This document shows, in pieces, positions 11,041 to 21,998 of a DNA stretch of 64,000 nt. How positions within the stretch are numbered: the stretch's first letter is position 1; the number at the start of each line of letters is the position of its first letter. The stretch spans positions 70,693,477 to 70,757,476 of the forward strand of contig OX375873.1 in the NCBI GenBank assembly GCA_947359465.1, given 5' to 3'. A program made the position numbers and the translations under genes. Under the pieces are notes generated by a model, which saw only the letters and a program-made list of their open reading frames with translations, had not been told where the DNA came from and did not search any database. Source of the stretch: Metellina segmentata. Its lineage: Eukaryota; Arthropoda; Arachnida; Araneae; Tetragnathidae.

Positions 11041-12298
11041 TTAATCATTTTTGGTCTCAAATTTTGACACGTGTTTTCTGGATTCAAGTGTCGCTCTAAT
11101 AAATCCCTCGCTGTTCTGAGGCCCAACTGTTTTTCCGGAGGCTGCAGTGACTAGTTTCAAAATCCGCTCAACTGGCTTGCGTGTGTGATGGACATTTAAA
11201 AAAGTCCCAGCAGTCCATTGATATGTCATCTTGTAACATCTTCAGAAGTTCTTGAGAACTCTGATCTCTCTGAGAACTGTTGGCGATGTCACATAACAAT
11301 CTTGCCAGTCAATGAGATCTACATAGTCTGTAGCTCCAAAGTTAACAGCAGGAATAACGAATCTGCGAACACAATTTCCATCTGGGCTAATTTCCCATGC
11401 CTTGATAATCCGCCGAGCTGCAAGGGTTGTTAGCTTGATCCGAACAACAAACGCCAGCACTAATGGCGGCCCAAATGTCTAATAAGTATATCTGATCTAA
11501 ACTGAGGGTGGTAGGATCAATGTTTGGCAACTCGCATTCAATACTATTAAAAGCAACAGTTGAAAGCTTTTCGCACCCTTTGAGGTTTCGTTTCAATGTC
11601 TCCGGTGTAAGATGTGGGGCCAGTTCACTTGGACTCAAATAGGTGACGTAATGGCAACTCAGTGAAATGAAGTAAGCAGATAATCCATTGGACTGGTCTC
11701 TGAGGTTACAATTCAAGCCTGCGAATTGCACCATTAAACACTGCTGTGTTCATTACAGTGCTCTCACACTCGAAAACGATAAGGTTGCTAAAATCATCCT
11801 ATTTAGCACTTTTTACGTATTCGTAAATGTTATTAGATATAGCAAGGTTAGATTCACTTTCAGGTGTAATATGTCCCTGTACGGAGAACCAGGCTCCGAT
11901 ACAATACAGTAATGCGCTTCTACAATTGTTCTTTGGAACTGCTTGTCCTCGAGTGTTTCTGATGTTAAAGTTTTGCCATGCCGTCCATCAAAATAAAGGC
12001 CAGATAGAGTGGAACGATTTTCATTTGTTCTTGAGACCAATTTTTTGTAAATTCTCCATTTTTCCCTACACATTTTATTTTTGTCTCTAACAAGCCTGGT
12101 ATCTGATTCCGATATTAAACCGAAATCTTGAATAACACTCGATGCAATAGCAGCCGTGGCTCTGTTGGATACAGCATATCTTTGACTGACAAGAACTATG
12201 TTATCGAGTTTTAAACGCATTTGTTCCACTTTTTTGACAGAGCGCCAAAACCAGTCTGTCTCAATTTTGAATTGTACAAGCAGTAAACAGTTGTACAA
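11041..12298 (-). pseudogene. Decayed transposase-like gene of an unclassified family
   Basis: Three minus-strand pieces follow one another in different frames. 12298-11813 contains RYAVSNRATAAIASSVIQD and a GLYFDGRHGKTL motif; 11734-11387 contains ELPNIDPTTLSLDQIYLLDI; 11460-11041 contains NFGATDYVDLIDWQD, RILKLVTAASGKT and GFIRATLESRKH. I recall this motif order from an uncharacterised protein family repeated in arthropod genomes, but cannot name a superfamily with certainty. The middle part that usually follows the FDGR motif seems missing around 11735-11812. At least two frameshifts are present, so no full product can be made. Its position between matching TIRs makes a transposase role likely by inference. 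Confidence 0.7.
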
Positions 12299-12395
12299 AA
12301 CGAGTCAAAATTTCCAAAATTCGATCCGATGAACAACAACAATGACAGCACGGCAGAAGATATTAACCAACACTTCTAAAACATTTTATAGTTGT

Positions 12396-12673
12396 GGTTG
12401 TTAAAAAATAGTAATTTTTAAGCGCTACCCCAAACCGATCAACGAAATCTGTGATTATTTATTAATTTGATACTATTATTTATAAATTACACTAATAATG
12501 GTTTACATTTTAACCATTTTTAGTCTAATTTCGGAACTTTCGGCCCATTGAGACAACAGAAGAAATCAACTCACAGTTTTAAGATTCCGCACGCTTTTTA
12601 ATGATGGGAGTACACAACTTTTCCACACTACCGCAAAAATATCTAATATATTTCCTTTTTTTCGATACGTCCT
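12396..12673 (-). repeat. Right TIR of the unclassified element
   Basis: Inverted partner of 10618-10862, with an AT-rich insertion of about 30 nt around 12460-12490. Confidence 0.87.
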
Positions 12674-12840
12674 AATATATAGTTAAATTGTCTTGCATAA
12701 ATAAAGTTACTTAAAATTTAAAATGAACTTGTATTGTTATATTTTATTATGTCGGAAGATTGACGATTATGGAATAAAAATATGTGGTTGAGAATTTAAA
12801 ATAATATATGTAACCCCAGGAGTCTTAGGTACTAAAAATA

Positions 12841-14233
12841 CACTCATTGCCATAAAAATTGGCGCACCAAGAAAGAGTCGTCAAAATGAAACGAAATTTT
12901 ACACATGTAAGTACTACTTTGATATAAGTAAGTGATTAGAAAATCAAAGAAAAAGGATCATTTATTGCAGAAAAAAGTACAAATGAACGGAAGTTTTAGT
13001 AATCTGTTGGACTCCCTCTAGCGCAAATGCACGATGCGATACGAGCAGGCATTGAGTCATACAAGTTCCGTATGATGTCCTGAGACATTTCGTTCCACAG
13101 TTGCTGTAAACTCGCTGCAAGTTCGACCAAACTCGTTGGGTGTCCAACTTGCAGTCCCAAACGATCCCAGATATGCTCAGTACAGGCCAGGGAAGGATGG
13201 TAATGTGGCGGAGGCAGTCTTGTGACATCCTTGCTGTGTCTGGCCGAGCATTGTCTTGTTGAAAAATGGCTCCTGGGAGCCCTGCCATAAGTGGAATCAC
13301 ATGTGGCTGAAGTATGTCATGGACGTACCGCTGGGCGGTCGTGCCATGGATCAATTTTTTGGGGTGACAGTGTATCGTAAACAATGAAATCCCATACCAT
13401 CAAACCAGCTGTGGGAGCGGTGTGTCGCTGTAAACCGAAGGCAGAATTGAGGCGTTCACCACGGGGCCTCCACACAGGAACACGATTGTTATCACTGCTC
13501 AAATTGAATCTAGATTCGTCGCTGAAGACGACCTGGTTCCATTCCGTTGCAGTCCAATCCCGTCGTGCGCGACACCACTCCAAACGGAGGCGGCGGTGGG
13601 TGGGTGTCATTGGCAGCACACGTAATGGGCGCCACGATACCAGATGTCCTTCAGCCAGGCGCCTTGCGATGTTTCAGGATAACACAGGGGCCCGTAGTGA
13701 AGTTGCTGCCTGTGTCTGGATAGCGGCCAATGAGGCAGTTGGCTCTACGCGTGCGTTTCGTATGATGTGACGGTCTTCTCGACGACCGGTCTGTCGAGGG
13801 CGTCCTGAGCCTGGTCGCCGTGTACGTACATGACGTCTCTTCTGTACACTGGTCCCAACACCTCCTCACAGTTAAATCAGAAAGGCCTACTTGACGAGCT
13901 ACTCGCGGAGCTGACCACCCAGCTTCCATCATCCCGATGATTCTTCCCCTCTCGAACTCTGACAGCTGCTCATATTGTCTTCGATTTCGGCGTAACGGCA
14001 TGTCTACCTCAGCGTTTTCTTTGCAAAAGATTAAGTACACTCAAACAAGCTCTGCTTACCTGTTTTATAGTCCAAGGAGAACGAAGTTCAATGCCCTCTA
14101 GTGGCATTACGCAATGCGCAATCACGCTGGATTTTTAATCATTTGCATATCTGGCCGACATGTACCTTCATGCCAAGTTTCGTTACGATCCCACAATTAT
14201 TTCTTGGTGCACAAATTTTTATGACAACGAGTG
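12841..14233 (-). mobile_element. Tc1-like DNA transposon
   Basis: The element is 1393 bp, flanked by TA (12839-12840 and 14234-14235). Its ends are imperfect TIRs, CACTCATTGCCATAAAAATT on the left and CACTCGTTGTCATAAAAATT inward from the right, both followed by GCACCAAGAAA. The divergence of the TIRs and the broken gene show an old copy. Confidence 0.93.
12996..14001 (-). pseudogene. Tc1-like (DD34E) transposase, frameshifted
   Basis: The start at 13999-14001 gives RRNRRQYEQLSEFERGRIIG, the paired-like helix-turn-helix of a Tc1 family common in spiders. The next frame (13619-13317) has THRRLRLEWCRARRDW, the first Asp in VVFSDESRFNLSSD and VWRPRGERLN. A third frame (about 13340-13195) has AQRYVHDILQPHVIPLM and the second Asp in FQQDNARPDTARMSQ. 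A deletion of a little over 20 bp then removes the usual SPDLSPI block. The catalytic Glu (GAGCATATCTGG, EHIW) remains but out of frame. The C-terminal tail (YDSMPARIASCICARG) ends at the stop 12996-12998. At least three frameshifts make it non-functional. Confidence 0.93.
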
Positions 14234-14235
14234 TA

Positions 14236-15244
14236 GTATAATAGGTATTTTTAAATGAGTATTTAAAAATATATTATTTTTTATAGGTTTTTAAAGTTAT
14301 GGCTTGGTTATTATAGGTTTTAACAAACATATATCACTTGAAATAATAAGATAAATTTGTAGAAATTTTTCAGTGGTACTTTGGAGACATCTACCACAGC
14401 GAAAAATTAAGTTAAAATGAAATTTTGAATTCAACAGAGAAACAAGATTACTTTAATAAATTTTGTTTAAGATAGAAGCTTTCTGTTACGTCTAATTAGC
14501 GCTTTTAAAGCAATAAATTACCATATAGAAACAAAAAAAATCTTCATGCGCTTTACCCAATAGAAATCAACGGAATGCATGTGGACAATGTTTAATAATG
14601 CAAGATGAACTGACAATTACACCACACAGTACTTTTTACAATAGATCGATAGGAAGTTTTGTGTGTTAACAATCACAATTGCGATTTTGTTGGCCACATG
14701 AAATTGGAAATGTTGCATTTTAATGAGTTCTATTGAAAAAGCAGAGACGAATTTGTTTTATTAAATAGGATTTTTTATAATATGATATAGTAATTTATTG
14801 AGATTAGGTGAGTTTTACGTGCTATAAAATTCACATACTTTATTCAGGACATCCCAAATGGTGTAGATATATAAACAGATTTAAAATGCCTTGAATAAGT
14901 GAAAAACCTAAGGATACAGGGCTTAGTAATTACCCAACTATTTATAATAAAGAGTCGAAGCAAATCTACTCCAAAAATTTTATTTCCTCCATTCTTTAAG
15001 ATTTTTTACTGATGTAGAAGTTTCAATGTTCTTTAATAAAAGTAGAAGCGAAATAACAATTACCCTTTGAAGATTACCTATGTTTTATTAAAAGTTGAAA
15101 AGTCTCATAATATTTCAGTACGTAAAACATCTTGTAAAGGCTTTTCTTCCTATGAATCCTTCAAAAGGTCTTCTTCATAATACACATTTCAAAGAGATTG
15201 TTAAAGAAAATAATCTAACTTTTAAATTCAGCTTTAGTCAATTA
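14236..15244. other. AT-rich DNA without a recognisable gene
   Basis: I see nothing recognisable between the Tc1 element and the (CG)n tract. Confidence 0.55.
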
Positions 15245-15264
15245 CGCGCGCGCGCGCGCGCGCG
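15245..15264. repeat. (CG)10 microsatellite
   Basis: A perfect run of ten CG dinucleotides within AT-rich DNA, followed directly by TTAATATATATTA. Confidence 0.95.
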
Positions 15265-16699
15265 TTAATATATATTATTTTATAATAAGAAAGAAATCCT
15301 CAGTACTCTCTATGTACAACAATAAGAAATTAGTTTTTAAAAAATGCGATAGTTGGATAATTTTAACAAAGAATGTAAGAATAAGAAATTGACCAAACTG
15401 AAATAATTTACTACTTTATATAATCACATAATTTACAAGTATATAAGTACTCAGAATATATGTTTACCACCTAAAATTAAACATGAAGTATTCTGATTGG
15501 AGACAAACATAGGTGATAAAGCAATTAAAGCCTATCTTTAAGAAAACTCACATTTTTAATTCAGTATACAAATAATATATTATATACACGATAGAATAAA
15601 TGAGTCTAGATGAGCGCTGTAGATAACAAAACATCCATATAATAATTTGATATTTGAATAAATCAGGAAGTATATATCCCTGGAACTCTTTGTCCAATAC
15701 AAAATTGTGTATCCACTTCCAACTTATCATTGCTGGTCTTTGAGTTTCACGATATTTCCACATCCACAACAGTGTAGACTAAAAGAAACCAGAAATAGCC
15801 CCGGGTTTCAAATTGCTATTATACTGATGACAGACGGTATTTTCCCCCTAACTAACTACCCTTTAGAATTTGTAATTTTTTTCATGCGACAGTGTTGTAT
15901 AGCAGGAAACGTGTGATTTTTATAATTGTTTGATTCTTTAGTCTCAAATATCCCCCCCTCCTACTATTTTGAACTACACATTCCACATTAATAAAGTTAT
16001 TTGATACAGTTCAATTATCGTTTCTCTTCTATAGATTTCAAAGCCCTTTCAGACATATGAACTAATATTTCCATGATTATTCTACAGAATCTCCTTCAGG
16101 ACAATGACAAAGGCCGGCTAAAGTCTTCGTAGAAATAACATAGAGAAATGTTTTATTTCGGTTTTGCATATTATTAAGCACTCGTTTCAGTTTAACGTTA
16201 TTGTCTGATAGACATGCTGAGCCAATTTAAAAGACACTGGAAGTAACTATAAGTAATTAAGTAGAACAACATTTCTTAATTTCTGTGGAGTAATAAACTT
16301 GATTTTGCATAGATTTTGAAATTTATTCAAATATCCTATAATGCGGCTTCTGTGAGTAGGCGGATGACCTTGGGTCAGTTGATTTTTGAATAGGTGAGAA
16401 ATGTTACCTAGGATAAGGGCTGAAATATGCACCAAACCAAAGAAATATGTGCGGCAATCACCATAGATGGCACCAATTTTGGAAACGTACTATAAACTCG
16501 GTACAAAAATCAACTCTGAAGACCCTGATTCAGGAAATAATTTGTTTATTTTTGCACCTGTCTCCTAATTCAAGTAATAGATTAGTTTAAAACCGAGTCA
16601 TCTAACTGCCTTCGCAAGGAATGTGGACTACAGTGACTCATTTATATCAACCACTTCCTTAAAATCTCGAATTAAAATTATTCGAGGTATTATGTAATT
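15265..16699. other. AT-rich DNA without a recognisable gene
   Basis: Short open frames on both strands (for example 15548-15769 and 16247-16435) have no family resemblance. No repeat stands out. Confidence 0.5.
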
Positions 16700-17016
16700 T
16701 AAAGGTAGGCAGGTGGTTGTCACATTGGAGCAACCAAACGGGCTATTGGTGACGGACCGGGATCACACTCGAATGGAAAAATTCAATGACAACGCCTCGT
16801 AATTTTGACACATTTTCAGATGGGAAGGTCAACACCTGAGCTGGCATCTTACTCTCCAAACTTTCATACCAAGGAAGCGTGAGGATATTTGAAGCCACAC
16901 CAGATTTAACGTGCACCCTCCCCATGCATACGACGGTCTTTGGCTAGAAAGGATTTCGAACTTGCAACCCTCGGGTTGATAATCTGTTGCTCTTCCAACT
17001 GAGCTAGCTATATATC
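16700..17016 (-). mobile_element. tRNA-headed SINE (copy A)
   Basis: On the minus strand the head carries a pol III A box (TAGCTCAGTTGGAAGAGC) and a B box (GGTTGCAAGTTCGAAATCC). The body contains AAAGACCGTCGT and GTGCACGTTAAAT. Its 3' half (TCAAAATTACGAGGCGTTGTC, then CACCAATAGCCCGTTTGGTTGC) matches the 3' half of the SINEs at 28680 and 41434. The acceptor ends do not pair, so it is not a working tRNA gene. Confidence 0.82.
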
Positions 17017-18799
17017 TTTCTTTTCTTTCTCTTCTTTCACATCTATACATTTCTGATCATTGTTTATTTTATACGCTTTCTACACAATTGATGCGAGACA
17101 TGGTGAATAGGTAATAAGGTTTCGGTTCAGATACAAAATGTCTGTATTAACCGAAAACAAATGCATAGATTCGATATGAAACTGAAAGTTTGTTGGAGTT
17201 ACCAAAAATGCTTGTAAAAGATTGATCTTGGTCTCAAACCAAATAAAATCAAATTATTACCCAAAAACATTGTTTAGATTTCGTCTATTTTCTCAAACCC
17301 TTCGAGCGACACGGTGGGATGTTTAGACAACTTCCCAATTTTCATAGGTAAGATAACAAATCCCTGAGATCACCTCATACAGAACCTTGAGAACTAACCT
17401 CTTAATGGGGTCTTCACCAAATAAATCGTATAATACATTGAATACTATAAAACTATCTTGTCATTCACAAAATCCATACTCGCCCATTAAACTGCTGAGG
17501 TGGATGGTGAAACTCACCAAATGGTGACAATTAGTCACTACTAAACGTGTTTCCATAGCCTGGTCCTCAGTCAATGGTTATGAACGTCACCCTAATCTGA
17601 GCGTGATGGTTATCTTCCTCATCACAAGCTTTTAAATACGAATTCAATCAATGAATTTTGTGTTTTTGAAACATCGATGTTGTCTCGAATGGATGGATTG
17701 ATTTTTAGCTCGATATTGGGAAGAACACCCCAATATCTCTCGAGAAAATTATCAGAATGTATAGGAATTTGTATATTGCCATCTGTATTCTTGTTTGAGC
17801 GTCAATCGAGAATTCATGTCTTAGATGACAGAAGCATTTATGTATTTCGAGGTGCTTGGAATATTTTAGAGGCTCATTAAAAATCCAATACCTGAGAGAG
17901 CATAAGCTCAGAAATATTTTTATTTCATGAATTATCCCAAAAGGTGTTTGTTTGCGAAAACTCAATTTTTCTTTTCTTTTAAAATATTTTTCTTTTAAAC
18001 AAGTTTACCTTTACCATATGAAAGTGAATCAATACAAGAATTTAAAGTCTTCAAAACACATTTTTGATCCTTTCTAATACATAATTTAAATGGTATCAAA
18101 TGAATTCGCACGCTAAAATTCTGAGATCATAAAGATAAAAATGTGGCGAATATTTTGTCCTTTCAATAGATTTAGATTTCTTCATGGCTTGTATACAGAC
18201 AGTGATTCGTAAACAATTATACGACAAATGCCAATTTAGTTATTCCTTACATAGAAAACTATTGAAAATGACAGAATTACGATATAGCACTATCAGCAGG
18301 GCAGTGAAGACCGGACAATGCTTTATGTTGCAAGATGGCCGATTATAAACCATGAAGGGGACCATAGTCTGTGTAACCAATTTAAAGCAACAGAATCATC
18401 ATATCGGCGAATCGTCCGATGTAGGCCAAGGGTAAATGCAGCCTCCGATGGCCGTTGTATGAGTTCATCTGCGCAGCTGAAAGTGGCCGCTACCAACAAC
18501 TCACCTGTGATCTGTGCTCGCTGCACCAACAGGAAAACTGGTGTAATCGGCAATGAGTAATAAGTAGCTAATCCCACGTTAAGTGTACCCCTTATCTCCT
18601 ATTACTAAAGGTTTCTTTTAAAGTGGACACGAATGCTTGTAAGCTGGAGTAAAAATAAGTGAAGGTTCGTACCATACCCGAATGAGTTAAGATTTGAGTG
18701 ATCCTCGATGCACTTTTATCTGGAGGTGTCTGAAAGACAATATCGCATGCCCACGAGAAGGAGAGGTATGGCAATAGTAATGTACTCGTTTGGAGAAGC
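17017..18799. other. No recognisable gene; one GC-richer patch
   Basis: Mostly AT-rich. A GC-richer patch at about 18318-18577 has open frames on both strands but no family match that I recognise; it may be a piece of an old repeat. Confidence 0.45.
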
Positions 18800-19415
18800 A
18801 TCGCTTTAGGTAAACGGAGCACGGAGCTCTATATACTCCTGGAAACCATCAATGCCATCCGTTGTAGCGATGGAGTTCTGAACCTCATTGTTTGTCCGTA
18901 TGAAGGTACAGTCAGAAATACATTTAATTGCAACCCAATAATGTCTTCCAACAACCAGCTCACCTTGTTGTTTCTTATGTTTACACTGGCAGACCGGAGG
19001 AGTGCCAGGCCCGTCAAAGACGGCAAGAGGCGAGGGGTGTGTGCCTTCCATGTTATTGAGCCCCATTGGGAGGAAGTCCGACTTAGCTCGACATACATGA
19101 CACATTCGTTTTACAGGAAGGCCCCTTTCATACATCCATTCACTCACACATATCGTAATTTAGATCCCAATCAGAGGCCGATAACCCCCTGATCATGTAC
19201 CCCCAGAGGTATTGATTTGGTATGAGAACATTGGGGGGACTTTGTGACCACGACCTATTTAACGCGCCCCAGTCACCATTAGTGAACACGACGGTCTTTA
19301 GACAGGTCGAAGTGCCGATCTCGCAGTCATCAGAATTGCAGGCTCCGCCGAGGACAGAAACCACAACCCTTCTGACACGAGCCCGACGCTCTACTGACTG
19401 AGCTACCGCGGCTCG
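18800..19415 (-). mobile_element. SINE-like repeat with tRNA head (copy E)
   Basis: The minus-strand head near 19413 has an A box (GCGGTAGCTCAGTCAGTAG) and a degenerate B box (AAGGGTTGTGGTTTCTGTCC). The body includes AAAGACCGTCGTGTTCACT, GCGCGTTAAATAGGTCGTGG and, further on, ACGATATGTGTGAGTGAATG and GACGGGCCTGGCACTCC. It is longer than the other SINEs, and its 3' limit near 18800 is a guess. An open frame of 113 residues inside it (19147-18806) looks incidental. Confidence 0.6.
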
Positions 19416-19465
19416 CAGCTCACCTTTCGAGACTGTATATCGAATCTGAGACTATCGTTAGTATT

Positions 19466-19710
19466 GGTTTTCAAGCATACTTCTCCTGACCTAAATCCCT
19501 TTGAGCATGTATGCGACGCTCTTGGGAGACAAGTTAGTGAAATCATTTCAACCCCCCCCCCCCCCCCCCCCCGAAACCTGTAGGAGACCTAAAAGACCTT
19601 GAAAGAACAGTAAGAGTTCATGCAAACAGATCTCATAGACAGTCAAAGAGTATGGATTGGTTGCTTTGGAGTTTAATGGCGCAGGGTTCATACTGTGCCT
19701 AACTGTAATA
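19466..19710 (+). pseudogene. C-terminal fragment of a Tc1-like transposase
   Basis: Plus-strand translation gives SPDLNPFEHVCDALGRQVSE, the block around the catalytic Glu of Tc1 transposases. After the poly(C) tract comes KDLERTVRVHA, then SKSMDWLLW and AQGSYC in the place of the usual C-terminus. The upstream DNA-binding domain and both Asp motifs are missing. The frame is broken by the C tract and a stop just after it. It lies directly beyond the head of SINE copy E. Confidence 0.75.
19552..19572. repeat. Poly(C) tract of 21 nt
   Basis: It lies inside the Tc1 fragment, where relatives encode adjacent prolines, so it probably expanded from a short proline-codon run. Confidence 0.9.
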
Positions 19711-21367
19711 AACACAAAACTGACACCGTCAAGTAATGAACAGACACATACAAGCAAATTTGTACTGACATAGAAGAGAGGAAATAACATTGTTGTCGTT
19801 CACGTGCTGCTGTGCGAGGAACGATACTTTTGTTGAGTTACTTCTTTCATTTTTTTGTAATTTGTACATGCGAACCTACCTATGACTTGTATTCTTCATA
19901 TGCCTCAGATAAAATGCATAGACTTGTCTCATATGTTCTTGTTTTTTTTTTGTGGCATAAGATATAAAGATTTTTACTAAATTTCTTTCAAATTCGTCTG
20001 AATAGTATGTTGAGTTATACAGATTTTTCATTTGCTTTTTAATTTATGGAAGCTATTATAGATATTATACAAGATAATTAATTATAAGCCTGTCAAAAAC
20101 CAAACATGAATGTTATTAAAAGCTTTATTTATAATTTACACAGCAAATATTTTAACAGCAAGCAAAATAGATAATATTATACCTTTAGGAAATGTGTGTG
20201 TTCTAATACAAAGTCTTACAAAATCTAAACTGTAAATAATGCTTATTTTATGTTTGGTGCAGTAGAGAATGTGTTCTCTGCTGAGAGTTCACCAGTATTG
20301 TTTTATTTAAGATGAAACGGTACGATTATGTTTTATTTTCACTAAAATTAAGGCCAAAATTTATAATTTTCTCTTACTTAAATGATAAATGGACCGTTTC
20401 GTACTTAATTTATGTCATCAATTTACGTAGATCCTTTTACTGTGTTTTGATCTGTTAAGGTACATTATTTTCTAGTTTTCATTAAAACAATTTCCAAAAT
20501 TTGAAATGTTGAATTATTTATAGTTTAAATCGACCCATTACCGACTTAATTCAATTTAATGTCGATGATTTTACGAGTCTTTAGGATAATTTTATCTTTT
20601 ATAATCTGGAATCATTTTTGTGGTAGTTTTTCTTCATGTTACAGTACAGGCTATATGTTATTATTACAGATGGTTGTTGATGGTTGAGAAATTGAATTAC
20701 AAATTATTTTGAAAATGTAAATTTTGCTTTTGTCACTGCTGTACTAATTTTGAAATCCCACGTAATGTTTTCAACACAAGAAAAACAAGATATTGCTTTG
20801 TTTATGTATTAGAATTAGTCTTCACGTGTTATGTCGTGATGCAACACGTGGGATTAAAAGAGTCAAAAGCAGCTCTAATATCGATTGTCTTGTCATTTGT
20901 TTAACCCAATATATTCCTTTTCGCACGCTAGAACCAGATAAAGTTTCACAATTGAGCTGGAATTTTTAATCTGTATGGAAATTTCAAGGAATAAATTACT
21001 ATTCAATGAGATTGGCAGAACACGGAAAAGGAGAGTTCGTTGTATTTTAAACTCAAGGAAAATTTTACATGCAACGTTTACCAACTTCTAGCTTATCGCA
21101 AAATTTCCCTAGAAATTTACTGCACCAATGAATAAGAACTATTTCCTGGTTTTCAGAAGTCGAGTTTTCTCTCTCCTTATGATACATCTGATTCATCGAA
21201 AATCGTATAGATACTATGTTAATCTGTTTATTCTTTCCTAATAAATTCGATTTTGTTGAAGCATCCATAGATTTGACTGAGAAGTCTTTCTAGGCAGATA
21301 AAGTTTTTCAACTTCTAAGTTTTTTTTTAAATTTCCAATGGCAAGGCTGGGTACAGATTGCAAAGAC
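19711..21367. other. AT-rich DNA without a recognisable gene
   Basis: I see no gene, RNA or repeat here. Confidence 0.5.
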
Positions 21368-21605
21368 AAATACAATACATGATACAATACAATACAGTAC
21401 AGAATTGACCGAAGTCATTGTAGCCTTATACAAGGCCAGAAGTGATGGTCACTTGTGAAGGGGCACCCAGTGGGTGGACCATCATTGTCCCTAACAAAGG
21501 ACAGCACAATTTACATCCATGCCCTGACCCGGATTCGAACCAGGAACTTTCCAATCCAGAGGCCTACATCTTGACCACTAGACCGGTTGGTCGGCTTCAA
21601 CTTCT
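21368..21605 (-). mobile_element. tRNA-headed SINE (copy D)
   Basis: The minus strand starts GACCGGTCTAGTGGTCAAG (A box) and has CCTGGTTCGAATCCGGGTC (B box). A body of about 150 nt follows, then a 3' tail of TATTG-type repeats (21368-21402). Its head is nearly the same as that of the SINE at 41434, but its 3' half is different. Confidence 0.85.
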
Positions 21606-21904
21606 AAGTAGATTTTTACATTTTCTCTCTCTTTAACTTTCCAAGTGGTTTCGACGAAATACCTTGTTTATCAAGATCTGAATGAATTTTCTAATAACAA
21701 GACGTCTCGTCATCAATACATTACCGATGTTTTGATGATGATCAAAGATCAAGTTCCAGCTAGCTTTCATACAATACAAAAGTCGATGAGATCTTGATGG
21801 AAAAGTAATCTCGTTTATGATGATATGGTCAGATTTGCTAATGACCAAATACCTTGTGAAGACAACCAGCAGGAGGGTTAAGGTACTTTTGATGTATTGA
21901 AAAT

Positions 21905-21998
21905 ACGTATTACAGATGTTATGTTAATGATTCTTTATGATTTCTAAAGTATTATATAAATATTTATGATTTTTTTCAGATATTATGTTAATGCTTCT
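21905..21998. repeat. Degenerate 34-nt minisatellite, left part
   Basis: Variants of TATTATGTTAATGNTTCTTT and ATGATTTCTTCAG alternate here. The array continues on the other side of the LINE at about 23775-24110. Confidence 0.7.

Larger units (their letters stand above)
10618..12673 (-). mobile_element. Unclassified DNA transposon with about 245-bp TIRs
   Basis: The ends read AGGGCGTATC (10618) and AGGACGTATC (inward from 12673). About 245 bp on the left and 278 bp on the right are inverted copies, including GGGCCGAAAGTTCCGAAA and GATTTCGTTGATCGGTTTGG. The right arm has about 30 extra bases. Flanks are TA-rich and I could not find an exact target duplication. The interior holds a decayed minus-strand gene. 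A degenerate direct repeat of part of the TIR is present inside the left end (about 10707 and 10872). The superfamily cannot be decided from what is visible. Confidence 0.85.

Noticed and set aside
16936..17016. A tRNA gene on the minus strand
   Set aside because: A and B boxes are present, but the acceptor ends do not pair and a SINE body follows directly. The same applies to the tRNA-like heads at 19413, 21605 and 41440.
18806..19147. A 113-codon protein with several Cys residues
   Set aside because: It lies inside the body of the SINE-like repeat, with overlapping frames on both strands.
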